From Cervus elaphus (taxonomy: Eukaryota > Chordata > Mammalia > Artiodactyla > Cervidae), in contig NC_057832.1 in NCBI RefSeq assembly GCF_910594005.1, forward strand, positions 101,133,152 to 101,197,151: a stretch of DNA of 64,000 bases, given 5' to 3'. Made by a program: the position numbers and the translations under genes. The number at the start of each line of letters is the position of its first letter. The first letter of the stretch is position 1. Of the stretch, positions 10,693 through 22,645 are shown piece after piece. Below the pieces are notes generated by a model. The model saw only the letters and a list, made by a program, of their open reading frames with translations. It made no database searches and was not told the DNA's origin.

Positions 10693-11090
10693 AAAACCAT
10701 TCTTTCCTACCGAGATTCCACCATTGTAATGAAGTAATCAAACCAAAGAGCTTATTATCTTCTGTTGTAAATGACTCTGTAACGAATAGGTTATTTCAAC
10801 AGAGTATGCAGGCACTAAATTAGCCTGGGCAGTTGCTACTTGTGGTACAATATATGCAGCACAGCATGGGGCCTGGCGCACAATAGGTGCTCAATAATTA
10901 TTTGTTAAGGGACAAGAATGAGTAGACTGAAACCATATAAGCTGCATTTGAAATGGCAGAATCTCAATGCATTGTGTCTGAAGGAAAACAAGCACATTTC
11001 TGGGTGGTCGAGGTGAGGACAGTTGGCAAAAAGTGATAACCCATCATTCCTAGCAGAGGCCTTGGGAATTCCTGCCCAGTTGCTTGGACA
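10693..11090. repeat. Mostly unique; L2/MIR tail 10850-10912
   Basis: The phrase at 10860-10910 ('gcctggcgcacaataggtgc', then 'tcaataattatttgtt') is the 3' end of an L2- or MIR-type element on the plus strand. The rest is unassigned. Confidence 0.45.
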
Positions 11091-11300
11091 ATATTCATTT
11101 AAACAAATATTTATTGAGTACCTATCCTGTGCCAGGTATGTCCAACATGCTGAGGGTGCAGAGGTGAATCAGCGGATGCACTGTTAGTGGGGGAGATGGA
11201 CAGGTAAGCAGATTCTTATGATACAGTGTGTTGAGAGCTTAGCAGGTGTGTGTGTGTGTGTTTGTTAAGTATTACAGCAACACAGAGCAGAAAGGAGCTG
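11091..11300 (-). repeat. L2 LINE 3' end, antisense
   Basis: It starts with 'attcatttaaacaaatattt', then 'attgagtacctatcctgtgc' and 'agtgggggagatggacaggt'. This is the reverse complement of the L2 terminal region. A short TG run lies at 11248-11261. Confidence 0.6.
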
Positions 11301-11339
11301 ATTCTACTTGGTTGAAGGATTTGTCCAATACTTGATTAT

Positions 11340-11480
11340 GTTTTCAAAATGACTGTCATGTGTGTTGCATGAGCTTATTTGGTCTTCATACAGACTGCAT
11401 GAAATTGTGATCCCATTTTGAACAAAGATCAAATAGAGTATTATGGAGGTTAGGTGAGCTCCCCAAGATCATGTCGCCAG
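11340..11480 (-). repeat. MIR SINE, antisense
   Basis: The order of phrases (gagcttatttggtcttcata, gtgatcccattttgaacaaa, ggttaggtgagctccccaag) is antisense MIR. It is immediately followed by another MIR. Confidence 0.6.
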
Positions 11481-11705
11481 TAATAATAATTGTTGGTGTT
11501 TATGGAGTGCTTAGGTTACCTGAGGTTCTGTTCTGAGCCATATTAAGATGGTTCATCTTCAAAACTCTACAAGGTCATTATTAATATTATTGCTGTTTTA
11601 CAAATGAGAAAACTGAGGCACAAGATCTAAATAATTTGCCTGGAGTCGCATAGCTAGAAAGTGGAAAAGCCAGGATTTGCACCAACCTTTTCTGGCGTTA
11701 GCAGG
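11481..11705 (-). repeat. MIR SINE, antisense
   Basis: This includes 'ttacaaatgagaaaactgag', 'gcacaagatctaaataattt', 'gcctggagtcgcatagctag' and 'gccaggatttgcacc'. It is a near-complete antisense MIR next to the previous one and in the same orientation. Confidence 0.75.
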
Positions 11706-11929
11706 CACACACTTACCCAGTGCACTAAATTACCTTTAACTGGTCCCTTGAAGAGCTGGGGATTCTTAGATTCTGATTGTAAGTTCAACTTTCTTTCAAG
11801 TGACTTTGTTCTTTAGCAATGTTATTGATACATCCAAATGAGAGAAATAGTGTGCGCCTGACTACAAGGAGAGGTTGTGTAGGTTAGGCATCCCTGAAAG
11901 TGTTTTGGAAGAGGTATGGCAAAATCTAA

Positions 11930-12520
11930 GCTCTCCAAAATCACTGCAGATGGTGACTGCAGCCATGAAATTAAAAGACGCTTGCTCCTTGGAAGGAAAG
12001 CTATGACCAACCTAGACAGCATATTAAAAAGCAGAAACGTTACTTTGCCGACAAAGATCCACCTAGTCAAAGCTGTGGTTTTTCCAATAGTCATGTATGG
12101 ATGTGAGAGTTGGACCATAAAGAAAGCTGAGCACCGAAGAATTGGTGCTTTTGAACTGTGGTATTGGAGAAGACTCTTGAGAGTCCCTTGAACTTCAAGG
12201 AATTCAAACCAGTTCATCCTAAAGGAAATCAGTCCTAAATATTCATTGGAAGGACTGATGTTGAAGCTGAAACTCCAATACTTTGGCCACCTGATGTGAA
12301 GAATTGACTCACTGGAAAAGACCCTGATGCTGGAAAAGATTGAAGGCAAGAGGAGAAGAGGACAACAGAGGATGAGATGGTTGGATGGCATCACCGACTC
12401 GATGGACATGAGTTTGAGTAAGCTGCGGGAGTTGGTGATGGACTGGGAAGCCTAGCGTGCTACAGTCTATGGGGTCACAAAGAGTCAGATACGACTGAGC
12501 AACTGAACTGAACTGATGAT
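11930..12520 (+). mobile_element. BovB LINE, 5'-truncated, 9-bp TSD
   Basis: The last ~590 bp of BovB in sense. It includes an open C-terminal ORF2 fragment (KITADGDCSHEIKRRLLLG-like, then MYGCESWTIKKAEHRR) at 11940-12190 before a stop. It ends in the BovB tail (gcaactgaactgaactgatgat). AAAATCTAA flanks it at 11921-11929 and 12521-12529. Confidence 0.93.
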
Positions 12521-12529
12521 AAAATCTAA

Positions 12530-14334
12530 TACTGGCATTAGTTGTGATTTCAGGGTTTTTCAGGGCAGCCAGAATTTGGCCTTTTGTTTTCCAGGCCAGC
12601 AGGTCTGGGCTCTAGGCACTATGATATGTTACACATAGGAACTAGCCACCAATACTTACTTGCAGCCTTTTAAAATTTGGCTTAAATTTTTCTAAAAGAA
12701 GACAACAAGATGTGAAACATTAAGAATGAAACAAGTTAAATTCAATACCTTATATGTAAGCAAGAGTGGAGATACAGAAAAGGAGAAATGAAGCACATAA
12801 TTGCTTAAATCGTCCAAGCTTTCTCTCAGTAATAAAAATTCTTGGATTGAAAAATAGTTCAATCCAATGGTATTGTACCTTAATAATTAGGTTGGGTTTC
12901 CTCTGTGGTAAATCTCAGAGAGAATTGGTTATTAAAATGAATGAAGTAGATTACCCTTCCCTGAGTAATTACTACTTCAGCTAATGTGAATATTACCTGT
13001 ATGATTGAGTCTACTCCATTTTTAAGACACCCATCTCCAGTAATTTTTGAAGATTCAGTAATTTAAAAGTTGACAGTGGGTGGGAATTTCTGTGGTAGGC
13101 AGAGGGACAGAAAAGGTCAATGTTCTTTGACATTCTTTCCTTCAAATCAAGTTTTTTGGTTTTGGTTGGTTTTCAGTGTTCTGTTACGAATGGAGACCTA
13201 GTAGATATAACTGATTTATCTTAGCCTTTGTGTTTATAGATTTCTGTTTTCTTGGCTTCAGGTCCTTGGAAACGTTTGTTTTGATGGTGGCAGGAGAGTT
13301 AGTCATGTTTTATTTTTGTTGTTCCCATTTATTTTTAAGATCTTTTAGTTCAAGTCCACTTATAAGGTGTTATATAACCTGTATTTATGTTTCCACAAAA
13401 AAAAAAAAAACATTCCTAGTAGTAATTCTAGTACACTCATAAAAACAGTTAATAATTTGATGCACATCAGAATGATTCTGTGATATTAGTAAGCTGGAAC
13501 TAGGATATGCTTTGGAAAAATGTGTTTGAAATTTGTAATTGGATTTAGCATTTACATATGAAATTTCAAGTTTCTTAGATCAATTATTTTTGAATTACCA
13601 AGCAGCCAAATTCTTCTTTTCTTTTCATTACTGAGTCAACAAAAGTTGGAAAATTCTTTTCTCACATATTCCATTCTTTAACTGAGCCTGAAGGTAAATG
13701 ACTTTTTAAAAAGCCACATCTCAAACAAACAATTTTACATGAGGTTATGAGTAAATGAATAGAATGGGCTCTCCTGGCATTGGGGATGTGCGTCTAATTA
13801 GAACTCTCAATCTTCCAAACATGTCATTTACTAACACTGAGGTTTTTAATTCTCAACTTTGAGTCCATTGGGATGGAAACAAGTGACCCTTGTTGGAAAT
13901 ATGTCAAGAATCAACTTTCTCAGGTTGACCTTTAGTTTGTTGGTCACCAAATCAAAACACTATTTATTCCCAGGCTTAAAGATGTCTGTACCTTCTTAAG
14001 TTTGTTGTAAGATCAAGGAAGAAAGCACTGCTTTGCTGCTGTGAACAGGTTGCCTTCTCTCTTTTCCTTGATGCCTCTTAGTTTCTTCATGAGAGATAAT
14101 GCATCTTAGCCAGCTCCATGCATGAAGCAATATGAAGCACACTGCACCTCTTGCCATCCTCCGTTGTGGGTGGGAGGTAGACAACTCTGTTTTTACAACG
14201 AGAAGACGAATATCAGCCTTCAAACTGACTTGACATACTTCCTGGTCCAGAGCTCCACACTAGGCACCAAAGACTGTTACAAATGCTCTCAAGAGCCAAT
14301 GTTCATAACTTACAAGTAGTAACATAAAATTTGC
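12530..14334. other. No gene recognised
   Basis: About 1.8 kb of AT-rich sequence with an A-run at 13396-13409. I see no named repeat, splice-flanked open frame or RNA gene. Confidence 0.4.
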
Positions 14335-14475
14335 ATCTATTAGAGTACTTTGTGACCTTGAGCAAGCAATTTAACCTCCCTCCAAAATAACTATTTCATA
14401 GTGTTATTATAGCAAATCATTGATATTATATATATGAAAATACACAAAGCCTAGCACATAGTTGCAAATGAAGGT
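14335..14475 (+). repeat. MIR SINE, sense
   Basis: 'ttgtgaccttgagcaagcaa', then 'tttaacctccctccaaaata', and 'aagcctagcacatagttgca' match the MIR core and 3' part in order. Confidence 0.6.
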
Positions 14476-15540
14476 TGAATTTATGTGAAGCATATAATTA
14501 ACCATCCATGGAACCTCAAATGGACAAATGAATCCAAATTGACATCTGTCTCTAATCAGTTTTAAATCAGAAAATTTCACTTCTAAATGAATCACTCCAC
14601 CTACCAATGACTTTGCTTCATAGTCTACATTCAGAGCAAAATGTTACTTAAGTGATAGTCTGTTAATGTATTTCATAACAGGAGCTGACTATGGTTTCTT
14701 TAGGAGAAAATCACAAGTAAACAAAAAGAAGGAAAATTATATAAATGAGAGGTCTTTATTTAGAAATAAATGAAGAAGGGACAGTTATCTGATAATAGAA
14801 CATTCAAATCATGGTATAATTATATGTCTACATGTAATTACAAAATATAATTGTATTTATGTTGGTTTAAAAATTTTTTTTCTGATCTTAAAGGACTAAT
14901 TTTCTCGTAATTGAATGACAAACTCTGTAGTACCTCGTATTAACTATTAATAAGCTAAAAATACCCATTAACTATCTTTTTCTTAATTCCCTCTACTGTC
15001 ATGGACTTACATTTATCTCAGCAATACAAAAAGAATGATTTAAATTGCTTGCTCTTTCTGCTTATTAGAAAGGAGGAGAAAGAACCATTCCCCTGAACCA
15101 CTTAACTATGAAAAAAGGACTTTCCCAAGTTGCCAGGAACTAACACAGTAGTAAAATTACAAGAAAATTTTGTTAAGAAATCTTTTCTCATCTGCAAGTT
15201 ATTTGACTGAAACCTGAGGTGCTGAATTTCAGCACAAAGGTGACTTTGGAAGAGAAAGTTTGTGCCAAACTGGATCAGTTGTTTTTGTGTTATGTAAGGA
15301 GGAGAAAAGAATTAACTATTTACTCCTAAGCTATAAATTTAAGATTACCCTAGTACACCAAATGAGAGAATGTCCAAACCACAAACCTTACCTTAGCCCT
15401 ATATTTTCATGAACTATTTTCTGTACCCACTCAAAACTAAATATAATTAAATATTAAGTAATTTGCATTGCCCGAATATATTTTAAAAGTACAAAGTTAT
15501 TTTACTAATTACTTCAGAAGTGAACTCTAGTTGAATTGTA
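14476..15540. other. No gene recognised
   Basis: Very AT-rich sequence without a repeat or exon that I can support. Confidence 0.4.
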
Positions 15541-17000
15541 AAAAATGGTATTATTAAACAACTTAAAACATTTTTTAAAAAATAATTTTTCCTGATTATA
15601 TACAATATAAGTGCAATATAAAAATATAGAATATGCAGTACAGTAAAAACAAAAAAGTAAAAATCACCAAAATCACCCACAATTCTATCATCCAGAGATA
15701 ATCACCATCCATACTATGCTATATCCCTTGCAATGGGTATTCACACATACACAAACCCATTATATGTAAATATCTATTACTGTTTTATTATAGAAAATTT
15801 AAAACATGAACAAAAGTAGACAGAAAGCATCATGAACCTTTTGTACCTATCAACTTATGATGACCAAACCAAACCATCAACTCCCTCTTCTTCCCCACTT
15901 GTTTTACTTTAAAGCAAATTCCAGGAATTGTATCATCTCATTCACAAATATTTCAATATGGATCTTTAAAAGATAAGGCTTTAAAACATAATACTTATCA
16001 CATCCAAACCAATTAGCAATGATTTCTTACTAATATTAAATAATTAAGTCATTGTTTAAAATTTCAATTGTCTCATGAATGTCATCATAGTTTATTTTCA
16101 TAGATTGTTTCAAGCAGAATCCAAATAAGGTTCACACGATGAGATTGGCTGATTTATCTGTTAAATCTCTTTAAATATAAGTGGGTTTCCAAATAGTTTT
16201 TTTTCTTCCAAATTATTTGTTGAAGAAACCAAGTTGTTTGTCCTGTAGAACGTCCCACAACCTAGACTTTTTCTCATTGTATCCCCATAGTATAGTCTAA
16301 CATGTTCTTCCTCTGTCCTCTACAGTACCTGCAACTGGGTTTAACAGATTCAGTTGGGATTTTTGTTGTTGTCATTGTTTGTTTGTTTGTTTTGGCAAGA
16401 CTGTTTCATACATAGTAAAGTGTTTTGCATAATGTATAATAATCTCTTCTTTTATGTTACCTGGAGTCATTAGTTTGTTTATTGTTGTTGTTGTTCAGTC
16501 ATAAGTTGTGTCTGACTCTTTGTGACCCCATGGACTGCAGCATACCAGGTTCCTCTGTCCTCCAGTATCTTCCGGCGTTTGTTCAAATTCATGTCTGTTG
16601 AGTCAATAATGCTATTTAGTCATCTTATCCATTAATTTATTCAAGACTGCAGAATGGCTAGATTTTATATCCTGTTGTTCCTTGAATTGATTTTCTAGCA
16701 TGTACCAATGGTGGCTAAGTAGATGTTTTGTGATTTTGCTTTTTAAGTTTGTTTGTCTTTAAATTAGCATTCAAACTCATAACTAGAAACTTCATTAATT
16801 TGTTTCATACATCATGTTTGTTATTCTTATTAAAGCTGAAATTAACACTTCTTTGGTCTGTGGCAGCATCTTCAAATTACCTCCTGACTTTTGACATGAC
16901 CCTAGTAGTCTTTGATATTGCCTCTGCTAGTTGGTATAATAAGATGATCTAGGCTTATCTTGTATAATTTACATGGTACAAATCTATTTAATATTTAAGA
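15541..17000. repeat. Old L1M-like LINE sequence, split by a BovB end
   Basis: 15790-16440 follows a familiar L1M 3'-region text (aaaagtagacagaaagcatc, ttaaagcaaattccaggaat, cctagactttttctcattgt). The same text appears to resume after the BovB end at 16482-16632. Orientation and subfamily are uncertain. Confidence 0.4.
16482..16632 (-). mobile_element. BovB 3' end, short
   Basis: The minus-strand terminal ~150 bp of BovB. From gttgttgttgttcagtcata at the 3' end it extends to 'caatgatgctatttagtcat'-like text. It is 5'-truncated. Confidence 0.85.
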
Positions 17001-17034
17001 CTTGAGTATATATAAATATAATACAAAACCATAG

Positions 17035-17560
17035 GATGGAAACTATTTATAATAGCAAAAGACTGGAAACAACCCAAATGCTCATAAATAGAGGACTGAT
17101 TGAACAGAGTATGGTACAATCTTACAGTAGAGTTATTTGCAGTTATAAAATGACATTAGGAATCTTTAGTTCTTTAGGTATACTTATGTGGGTTGAGCTC
17201 TAAGATATATTTTATGTAAAGCAGAAAGAGGGAAAAAAGTAAGTCTAGGATGCTGCCATGTGTGTAAGAATGGGTATAAATGTATATACACGCACACATT
17301 TATATATATACATGAGTGTGTGAAAGTTGCTCAGTTGTGTCCGACTCTTTGCGACCCCATGGACTATACCTCTTCAGGCCAGGATACTGGAGTGGGTACC
17401 CGTTCCTTTCTCCAGAGGATCTTCCCAACCCAGGAATCAAACCCAGGTCTCCAGGCAGATTCTTTACCAGCTGAGCTACCAGGGAAGGAAGCCCAATATA
17501 TATATGCATACAATATATGCATACATATATATGTAGATTTGATTTGGATTTGAATCATGT
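17035..17560 (+). repeat. L1M 3' region, sense, split by a Bov-tA
   Basis: 'atagcaaaagactggaaaca', 'acccaaatgctcataaatag' and 'agtatggtacaatcttacag' are the classic L1M 3' text in sense. AT-rich microsatellite-like sequence (17495-17530) follows the SINE. Confidence 0.65.
17318..17494 (-). mobile_element. Bov-tA SINE
   Basis: The tRNA head is at the right edge (gggcttccttccctggtagc on the minus strand) and the Bov-A terminus is at 17318-17345. A small deletion shortens the tRNA part around 17450. Confidence 0.88.
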
Positions 17561-17877
17561 AAATATTTTTCATAATTACAAAATACTAATTTTTTTAATG
17601 CATTTCCTAATTTTAAAAAGCATAATTATATTATATCCAGCTGGTAACATACGGAGAACTATTTCAAATAACTTTAAGACACAGTAATTTGACTACATAT
17701 CCCTAATGAGATATAAGGACAAAAAGGAAGTGCAAAAATATTTGTTAACAGCCTTTGGTAATCATTTTGTTGCTAGTAGTATCACCACTTGGTTCACGTA
17801 CTGTTGAAACCTTGCTTGGAGAATTTTGAGCATTACTTTGCTAGCGTGTCAGCTGAATGCAATTGTGTGGTAGTTTA

Positions 17878-17987
17878 AGGGAAAGGCTACCCACTCCAGT
17901 ATTCTGGCCTGGAGAATTCCATGGACTATATAGTCCATGGGGTCACAAAGAGTCGCACACGACTGAGTGACTTTCACTTTCACTTTG
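17878..17987 (+). mobile_element. Bov-A SINE body inside the inverted BovB arm
   Basis: It starts 'aagggaaaggctacccactc', continues 'tccatggggtcacaaagagt', and ends 'gtgactttcactttcacttt'. The tRNA head is missing. BovB text continues on both sides ('tgtggtagttta' before, 'gaacattctttggc' after), so this inserted after the BovB. Confidence 0.85.
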
Positions 17988-18530
17988 AACATTCTTTGGC
18001 GTTGCCTAGAACTTCCAGATGTTCAAGCTGGATTTCAAAAAGGTGGAGGAACCAGAAATCAAATTGCCAACATCCGTTGGATCATCAAAAAAGCAAGAGA
18101 GTTCCAGAAAAACATCTGCTTCTTTGACTACACCAAAGCCTTTGACTGTGTGAATCACAACCAACTGTGGAAAATTCTTAAAGAGATGGGAATACCAGAC
18201 CACCTTACCTGCCTCCTGAGGAATCTGTATGCAGGTCAAGAAGCAACAGTTAAAATTGGACATGGAACAACAGACTGGTTCCAAATTGGGAAAGCCTATA
18301 TATTGTCACCCTGCTTATTTAACTTATATGCAGAGTACATCATGCAAAATGCTGGGCTGGTTGAAGCACAAGCTGGAATCAAGACTGCTGGGAGAAATAA
18401 CAATAACCTCAGATATGCAGATGACACCACCCTTATGGCAGAAAGCAAAGAGGAACTAAAGAATCTCTTGATGAAGCTGAAAGAAGAGAGTGAAAAAGCT
18501 GACTTTAAACTCCAACATTCAAAAAACTAA
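17967..18530 (+). pseudogene. BovB reverse-transcriptase fragment
   Basis: A 188-codon open stretch that is RTE-type reverse transcriptase from about codon 15. It has a FDCVNH motif (RT motif A region, catalytic Asp), then a LSPCLFNLYAEY motif, and the catalytic YADD box at 18414-18425 in frame. About four residues are missing before LSPC compared with other BovB copies. The N-terminal endonuclease is absent because the insertion is 5'-truncated. It then runs out of frame at 18530, so it cannot encode a working enzyme. Confidence 0.8.
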
Positions 18531-19175
18531 GATCATGACATCTGGTCCCATTACTTAATGGCAACTAGATGGGTAAACAATGGAAACAGTAACCAGACTT
18601 TATTTTTGGGGACTGCAAAATCACTGCAGATAGTGACTGCAGCCATGAAATTAAAAGATTCTTGCTCCTTGGAAGAAAAGCTATGACCAACATAGACAGC
18701 ATAATAAAAAGCAGAGATAGTAGTTTGCGAACTAAGGTCCATATAGTCAAAGCTATGGTTTCTCCAATAGTCGTGTATGGATGTGAGGGTTGGACCATAA
18801 AGAAAGCTGAGTGCCGAAGAATTGATGCTTTTGAACTGTGGTGTTGGAGGAGACTCTTCAGAGTCCCTTGGACAGCCAGGAGATCAAACCAGTCATTCTT
18901 AAAGGAAATCAACCCTGAATATTCATTGGAAGGACTGATGCTCAAACTGAAAGTCCAAAATTTTGGCCACTGGATGCGAAGAGCCGACTCATTGGAAAAG
19001 ACCCTGATGCTGGGACAGATTGAAGGCGGGAGAAGGGGATGACAGAGGATGAGATGGTTGGATGGTATTACTGACTCAATGGACATGGCTCTGGGAGATG
19101 ATGAAGGATGGAAGCCTGGTGTGCTGCAGTCCATGAGGTCGCCAAGAGTCGGACACAACTGAGCGACTGAACAGT

Positions 19176-19215
19176 AACTATATATATATATATACATACA
19201 TACATACATACTTGT
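19176..19215. repeat. TA/TACA microsatellite
   Basis: A TA run followed by several TACA units, directly at the 3' end of the BovB. Such a run often grows from the tail of a LINE insertion. Confidence 0.8.
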
Positions 19216-19224
19216 AATGAATAT

Positions 19225-19520
19225 ATGTATAACATCAGTTTAGCCATTCTTCTATTTTTGGACATTTAGATTGATTCCAATTTGTTGTAGTTATGTATAA
19301 TACTGCAGCAAAGCATCTGTGCACATCTTTTTATCTCTTTAGTACAAATTTCTATAAGTCAAATTACCTGGCCAGAGGGTAAGAACGTATTTAAATTCTT
19401 GATTAATATTAACATTGTCCAATAGCCTCTAGAAAGTTTATAGCAGGATACACACCAAGCAACAGTGTTTCATCACATGAATAGTTATAAATATTCACAT
19501 TGACATGTTTCTGTCAATAT
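19225..19520 (-). repeat. L1M fragment, antisense
   Basis: 'gccattcttctatttttgga', 'catttagattgattccaatt' and 'ctggccagagggtaagaacg' are antisense L1 3'-region text in order. Confidence 0.6.
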
Positions 19521-20462
19521 GACTTAAGTCAGGTAATCACTCCCATTTTTTCTTTGCTATTCCCTCTTTGATTTCCTTGTAGAGAACATTAAAAATTAAA
19601 AATGCCACATGGAAAAACTACACTGATGTAATATTTACATTATGAATTAATAACTTTCTTAAACAAAGATTAGAATGGCTTTATCAAACTAAACGTATTA
19701 CTTATAAATTAATGTGTGGAATTGCTAATGCTTTAGTTGCAAACAGATATATAATGAATGTATTAAGTTATTAATTTTTATAGCTCTTTGGTAAATTAGT
19801 AGCTACTTTGGAACTCTTGAGATTTTCAGTTATAATCTTACCTTCGCAGAGTTTGTTACATGTAAAACTTTATTTTTCTGATATAGTTTAGAAAGTTAAG
19901 TAACTTTGCAAACATTACTTACATGTACCTTATATATACAATTCCACATGAATAATGAAAGCAAAAAAAAAAAAGGATAACAGATTAAAAAAAAATAGGC
20001 TGTAAGAGCTGTAGAAGGATCTTAAAGATCATCTGATCTAACCGCTTCGCTTAATACACTGGGAATCTAAGGCAAAAGGCAGTTATGTAACTTCCCTGAG
20101 GTCATACAACTGATTTGTAACAGGGTAAGATAAAAATCCAAATCTCATTCAACATAGTGTCCTATCCATGTAGCTTCTCAGAATTAGCAAAACCTGAACA
20201 CAAAATGCAAAATTAAAATAATTGTTGCATTGGAGAAATGGGATTTAAGGTGTCTTCCTTTGAAATTCTACTGTTATGCTATCTTCTCATTGAAAAAAAA
20301 AACTCAAAATAGACCAACAACTACATTATAAAATCAGGTAAAAGACCACTTCTGTTATATGAAAGCTAGAAATAGATTATTCTAACAGTTGGGATTTATA
20401 GCAATCAAAATATACAGCATTTGAAAGATGTATATATGTATATATATATACACACACATACA
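19521..20462. repeat. Mostly unique; possible MIR/L3-like relic 20010-20165
   Basis: 'gatcatctgatctaaccgct' and 'cttccctgaggtcatacaac' resemble an old mammalian repeat, possibly MIR or L3. A TA/CA run lies at 20428-20460. No exon was seen. Confidence 0.35.
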
Positions 20463-20526
20463 TGTTGTTTAGTTGCTAAGTCTTGCGATTCCATGGATTG
20501 TAGCTCACCAGGCTTCTCTGTCCATA
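20463..20526 (-). mobile_element. Bov-A/BovB 3' end remnant
   Basis: Only ~64 bp: gttgtttagttgctaagtct then ccaggcttctctgtcc. It matches the terminus shared by Bov-A and BovB. It lies next to the TA/CA run. Confidence 0.7.
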
Positions 20527-20539
20527 CACACATTATTGC

Positions 20540-20690
20540 AGTCACTTCACTGTTACCATCTCATTGAATTCTAACACTCATCTCAAGCACAGAGTTTGTG
20601 AGACTTGGCCCCAGGTGTTCCCATGAGTGTCAGGGTCAGGATTTGAACCTAGGTATTCACAGACACAGTGTATTGTTTGCAGTTTCAAGC
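20540..20690 (-). repeat. MIR SINE, antisense
   Basis: 'accatctcattgaattctaa' and 'gggtcaggatttgaacctag' match antisense MIR. Confidence 0.5.
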
Positions 20691-20854
20691 CTCAGCCGTC
20701 AATTTCATTGCTGCTGAGGGGTCCTGTGATTGTTTGACCCTCCTCAGCTCTCTCCCCACAATGTCAAAGTTTCCACCTTAGAAATCCATTGGCTTGAATA
20801 ACATGATGGAATTCCTTAGGGCAAAAATTTTTAGAAACACGTCTTTGAAACCCT

Positions 20855-21025
20855 TTACTTGCCACTTGCTAAGTATGTGACTTTTCTTTCACTATCAGTA
20901 ATGTAGGTATGACAGTACCTACCTCATTGGATTATTGGCGGAGTAAAGAAAATAAATTATATCTACTTTTTAGTAGGATACTTAACTCAGAGTAAATATT
21001 CAGTAAGCAATATCTGTCATCAGCT
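20855..21025 (+). repeat. MIR SINE, sense
   Basis: 'ccacttgctaagtatgtgac', 'agtacctacctcattggatt' and 'agagtaaatattcagtaagc' follow the MIR in sense. Confidence 0.65.
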
Positions 21026-21935
21026 ATCTTTGCCATCACCATCAATATTATTAATATCTTTATTAACACTATCATATTTCTTTCCTATTGACCACTTTTT
21101 AAATGTAAAATCCTGTGGAAGCAATAATGCATTATTCCAGGGACTGGTGACTCATGGGTTGTTTTTCTCCTGACAGGAGCGAGCAGACGTAATAAAGCTC
21201 AGGAGAGGAGAGGGAGAGATGGAAAAGAGGAGTGGAGGCCTGGAGGACAAAGCTTTTGGGCTAAGTTTACAAAACAGGTCACTATAAGTCCCATGCTGTG
21301 TTAGGGGATCCTGTCACCTTTATCAGCTTTTAGAATGCTTACTTGAGAATGGGGAAGACCACTGTTCCCAGGCCATGGAGACAGACTGTCGCTGCTCAAG
21401 GAGTCCTACACACCGTGGCCACTGCGTGTCCAGGCTGCAGGGGTGGAAGAGGGCGAATAACCCTCAGCAAATGCTTCTGCTTACTGTGCCTGGAAACAGG
21501 CCTTTTGCCATGGAAAATTTTCTCATTGTACCCATAGGTACAGGACCTGTATTGCACAATACAGAAGATCTTATTAAGATTTCTTGCTGACCTGTGTACA
21601 TGCTGTGCTTGAAGCCCAAAGGCCGTTTGCCATTTCGGGGTGTTGTTCCACTTTTTGCTCAGGGGTAAGGTTTTAAGGTGGCTTAAAGGAGCATCCCTAC
21701 ACTCTTCTCTAAAATCTTCCTCTGGTCAGGGATCCCTGAAGTCTTCCTGTTTTATGCTACCAGCTTCTCTTAAGATCTGCGTACTCTTATTTCCAGTGTT
21801 TTATTTCACGTTTTTCATTGTTATGACAAGAACATAAGCACATGGTAAAAATAAAATAGTGCTAAAGGGCGTTCAGTGAAAAGTACATCTCATTCCTATT
21901 CCCATCCCCAGTGCCACTGCCCAGAAGTAACCGTT
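21026..21935. other. No gene recognised; less AT-rich stretch 21150-21550
   Basis: 21150-21550 is less AT-rich than its surroundings and not repeat-like. Open frames of 64-71 codons overlap here on the plus strand, but I see no convincing splice-site pair or protein motif. 21830-21935 may be L1-derived. This is a candidate for conserved noncoding DNA only. Confidence 0.3.
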
Positions 21936-21939
21936 GTCC

Positions 21940-22600
21940 ATTCATTCATTCAGAAAACATGGCCTCGTGCCTTCTTTGTTCACAATACTTACGGCTGAGT
22001 AGCAAACAGACAGGTAATAGTATTATTAATAATAGGAGTTGATGGGCCATGAAGAAGATCCAAAAGTAATTATCATATGGAATATCAAAAAGTGATAAAT
22101 GTTACAGACAGAAACAAAAAAGGGAGGAGGATAGAGTGATGTTTGAACAAGCAAAGAGGGAAGGAGGTATTGTGAGGAGCATTCCAAACAAAGGGACAGC
22201 ACGCTCTAGCAAGGCTGGCAGGCTATTGGGACAGCACTTTAAATATTTATGTTTATTTGTAAAACACTCATATCTACCACAGATCAGACATTCTCCTGAG
22301 CACTTTATGGATGTTAATTCTGTTAATCCTTACAAGAAGCCCAGGCACTCTTATCCTCCCCATTGTAAAGGGGAATTGAGCCACAGAAGAATTAGGAACA
22401 TTGTTTAAAGTCATGAAGCTAGTGAGCAGTGAGAGCTAGGCTTCCACACAGGCTGTCTGGTTTTGTCTGACTCATTTCTTAGCTGCTACACTCTGTTGCC
22501 ACAGAGTAGGCAGGCAGTATTGGAGACCTATGGGGCCATGCTGAGGGCAAGATGACGGTAATGGGAGAGCCTTGAACAGAAGAGTGACAGGTACATTCTT
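21940..22600 (-). repeat. L2 LINE relic, antisense, split by a MIR
   Basis: 'attcattcattcagaaaaca' opens it. 'aagggacagcacgctctagc' is the mid L2 text. The sequence resumes after a MIR at 22230-22470 with 'gagccttgaacagaagagtg', the L2 phrase expected next. Confidence 0.6.
22230..22470 (-). repeat. MIR SINE, antisense, inside an L2
   Basis: 'gagcactttatggatgttaa', 'ttaatccttacaagaagccc' and 'gtcatgaagctagtgagcag' are antisense MIR in order. Confidence 0.65.
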
Positions 22601-22645
22601 TCAGAAAATTCTGACATATCTATATGCATTTATATACATGTATAT

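Larger units (their letters stand above)
17791..19172 (+). mobile_element. BovB LINE with inverted 5' arm (twin priming)
   Basis: 18009-19172 is sense BovB from the reverse-transcriptase region to the 3' tail (gactgagcgactgaacag). 17791-17877 plus 17988-18008 are antisense BovB from the region just 5' of it. The arm's outer edge (cagtacgtgaacc on its own strand) and the first base of the sense part (gaacttccagatg) are adjacent in BovB. A Bov-A lies within the arm at 17878-17987. Confidence 0.85.

Noticed and set aside
11822..12409. 195-codon minus-strand frame
   Set aside because: It is the antisense shadow of the sense BovB at 11930-12520. The real coding remnant is on the plus strand.
21150..21550. 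Less AT-rich stretch considered as a CpG island or promoter
   Set aside because: CpG dinucleotides are not clearly enriched and there is no core promoter arrangement. Only a candidate conserved element at best.
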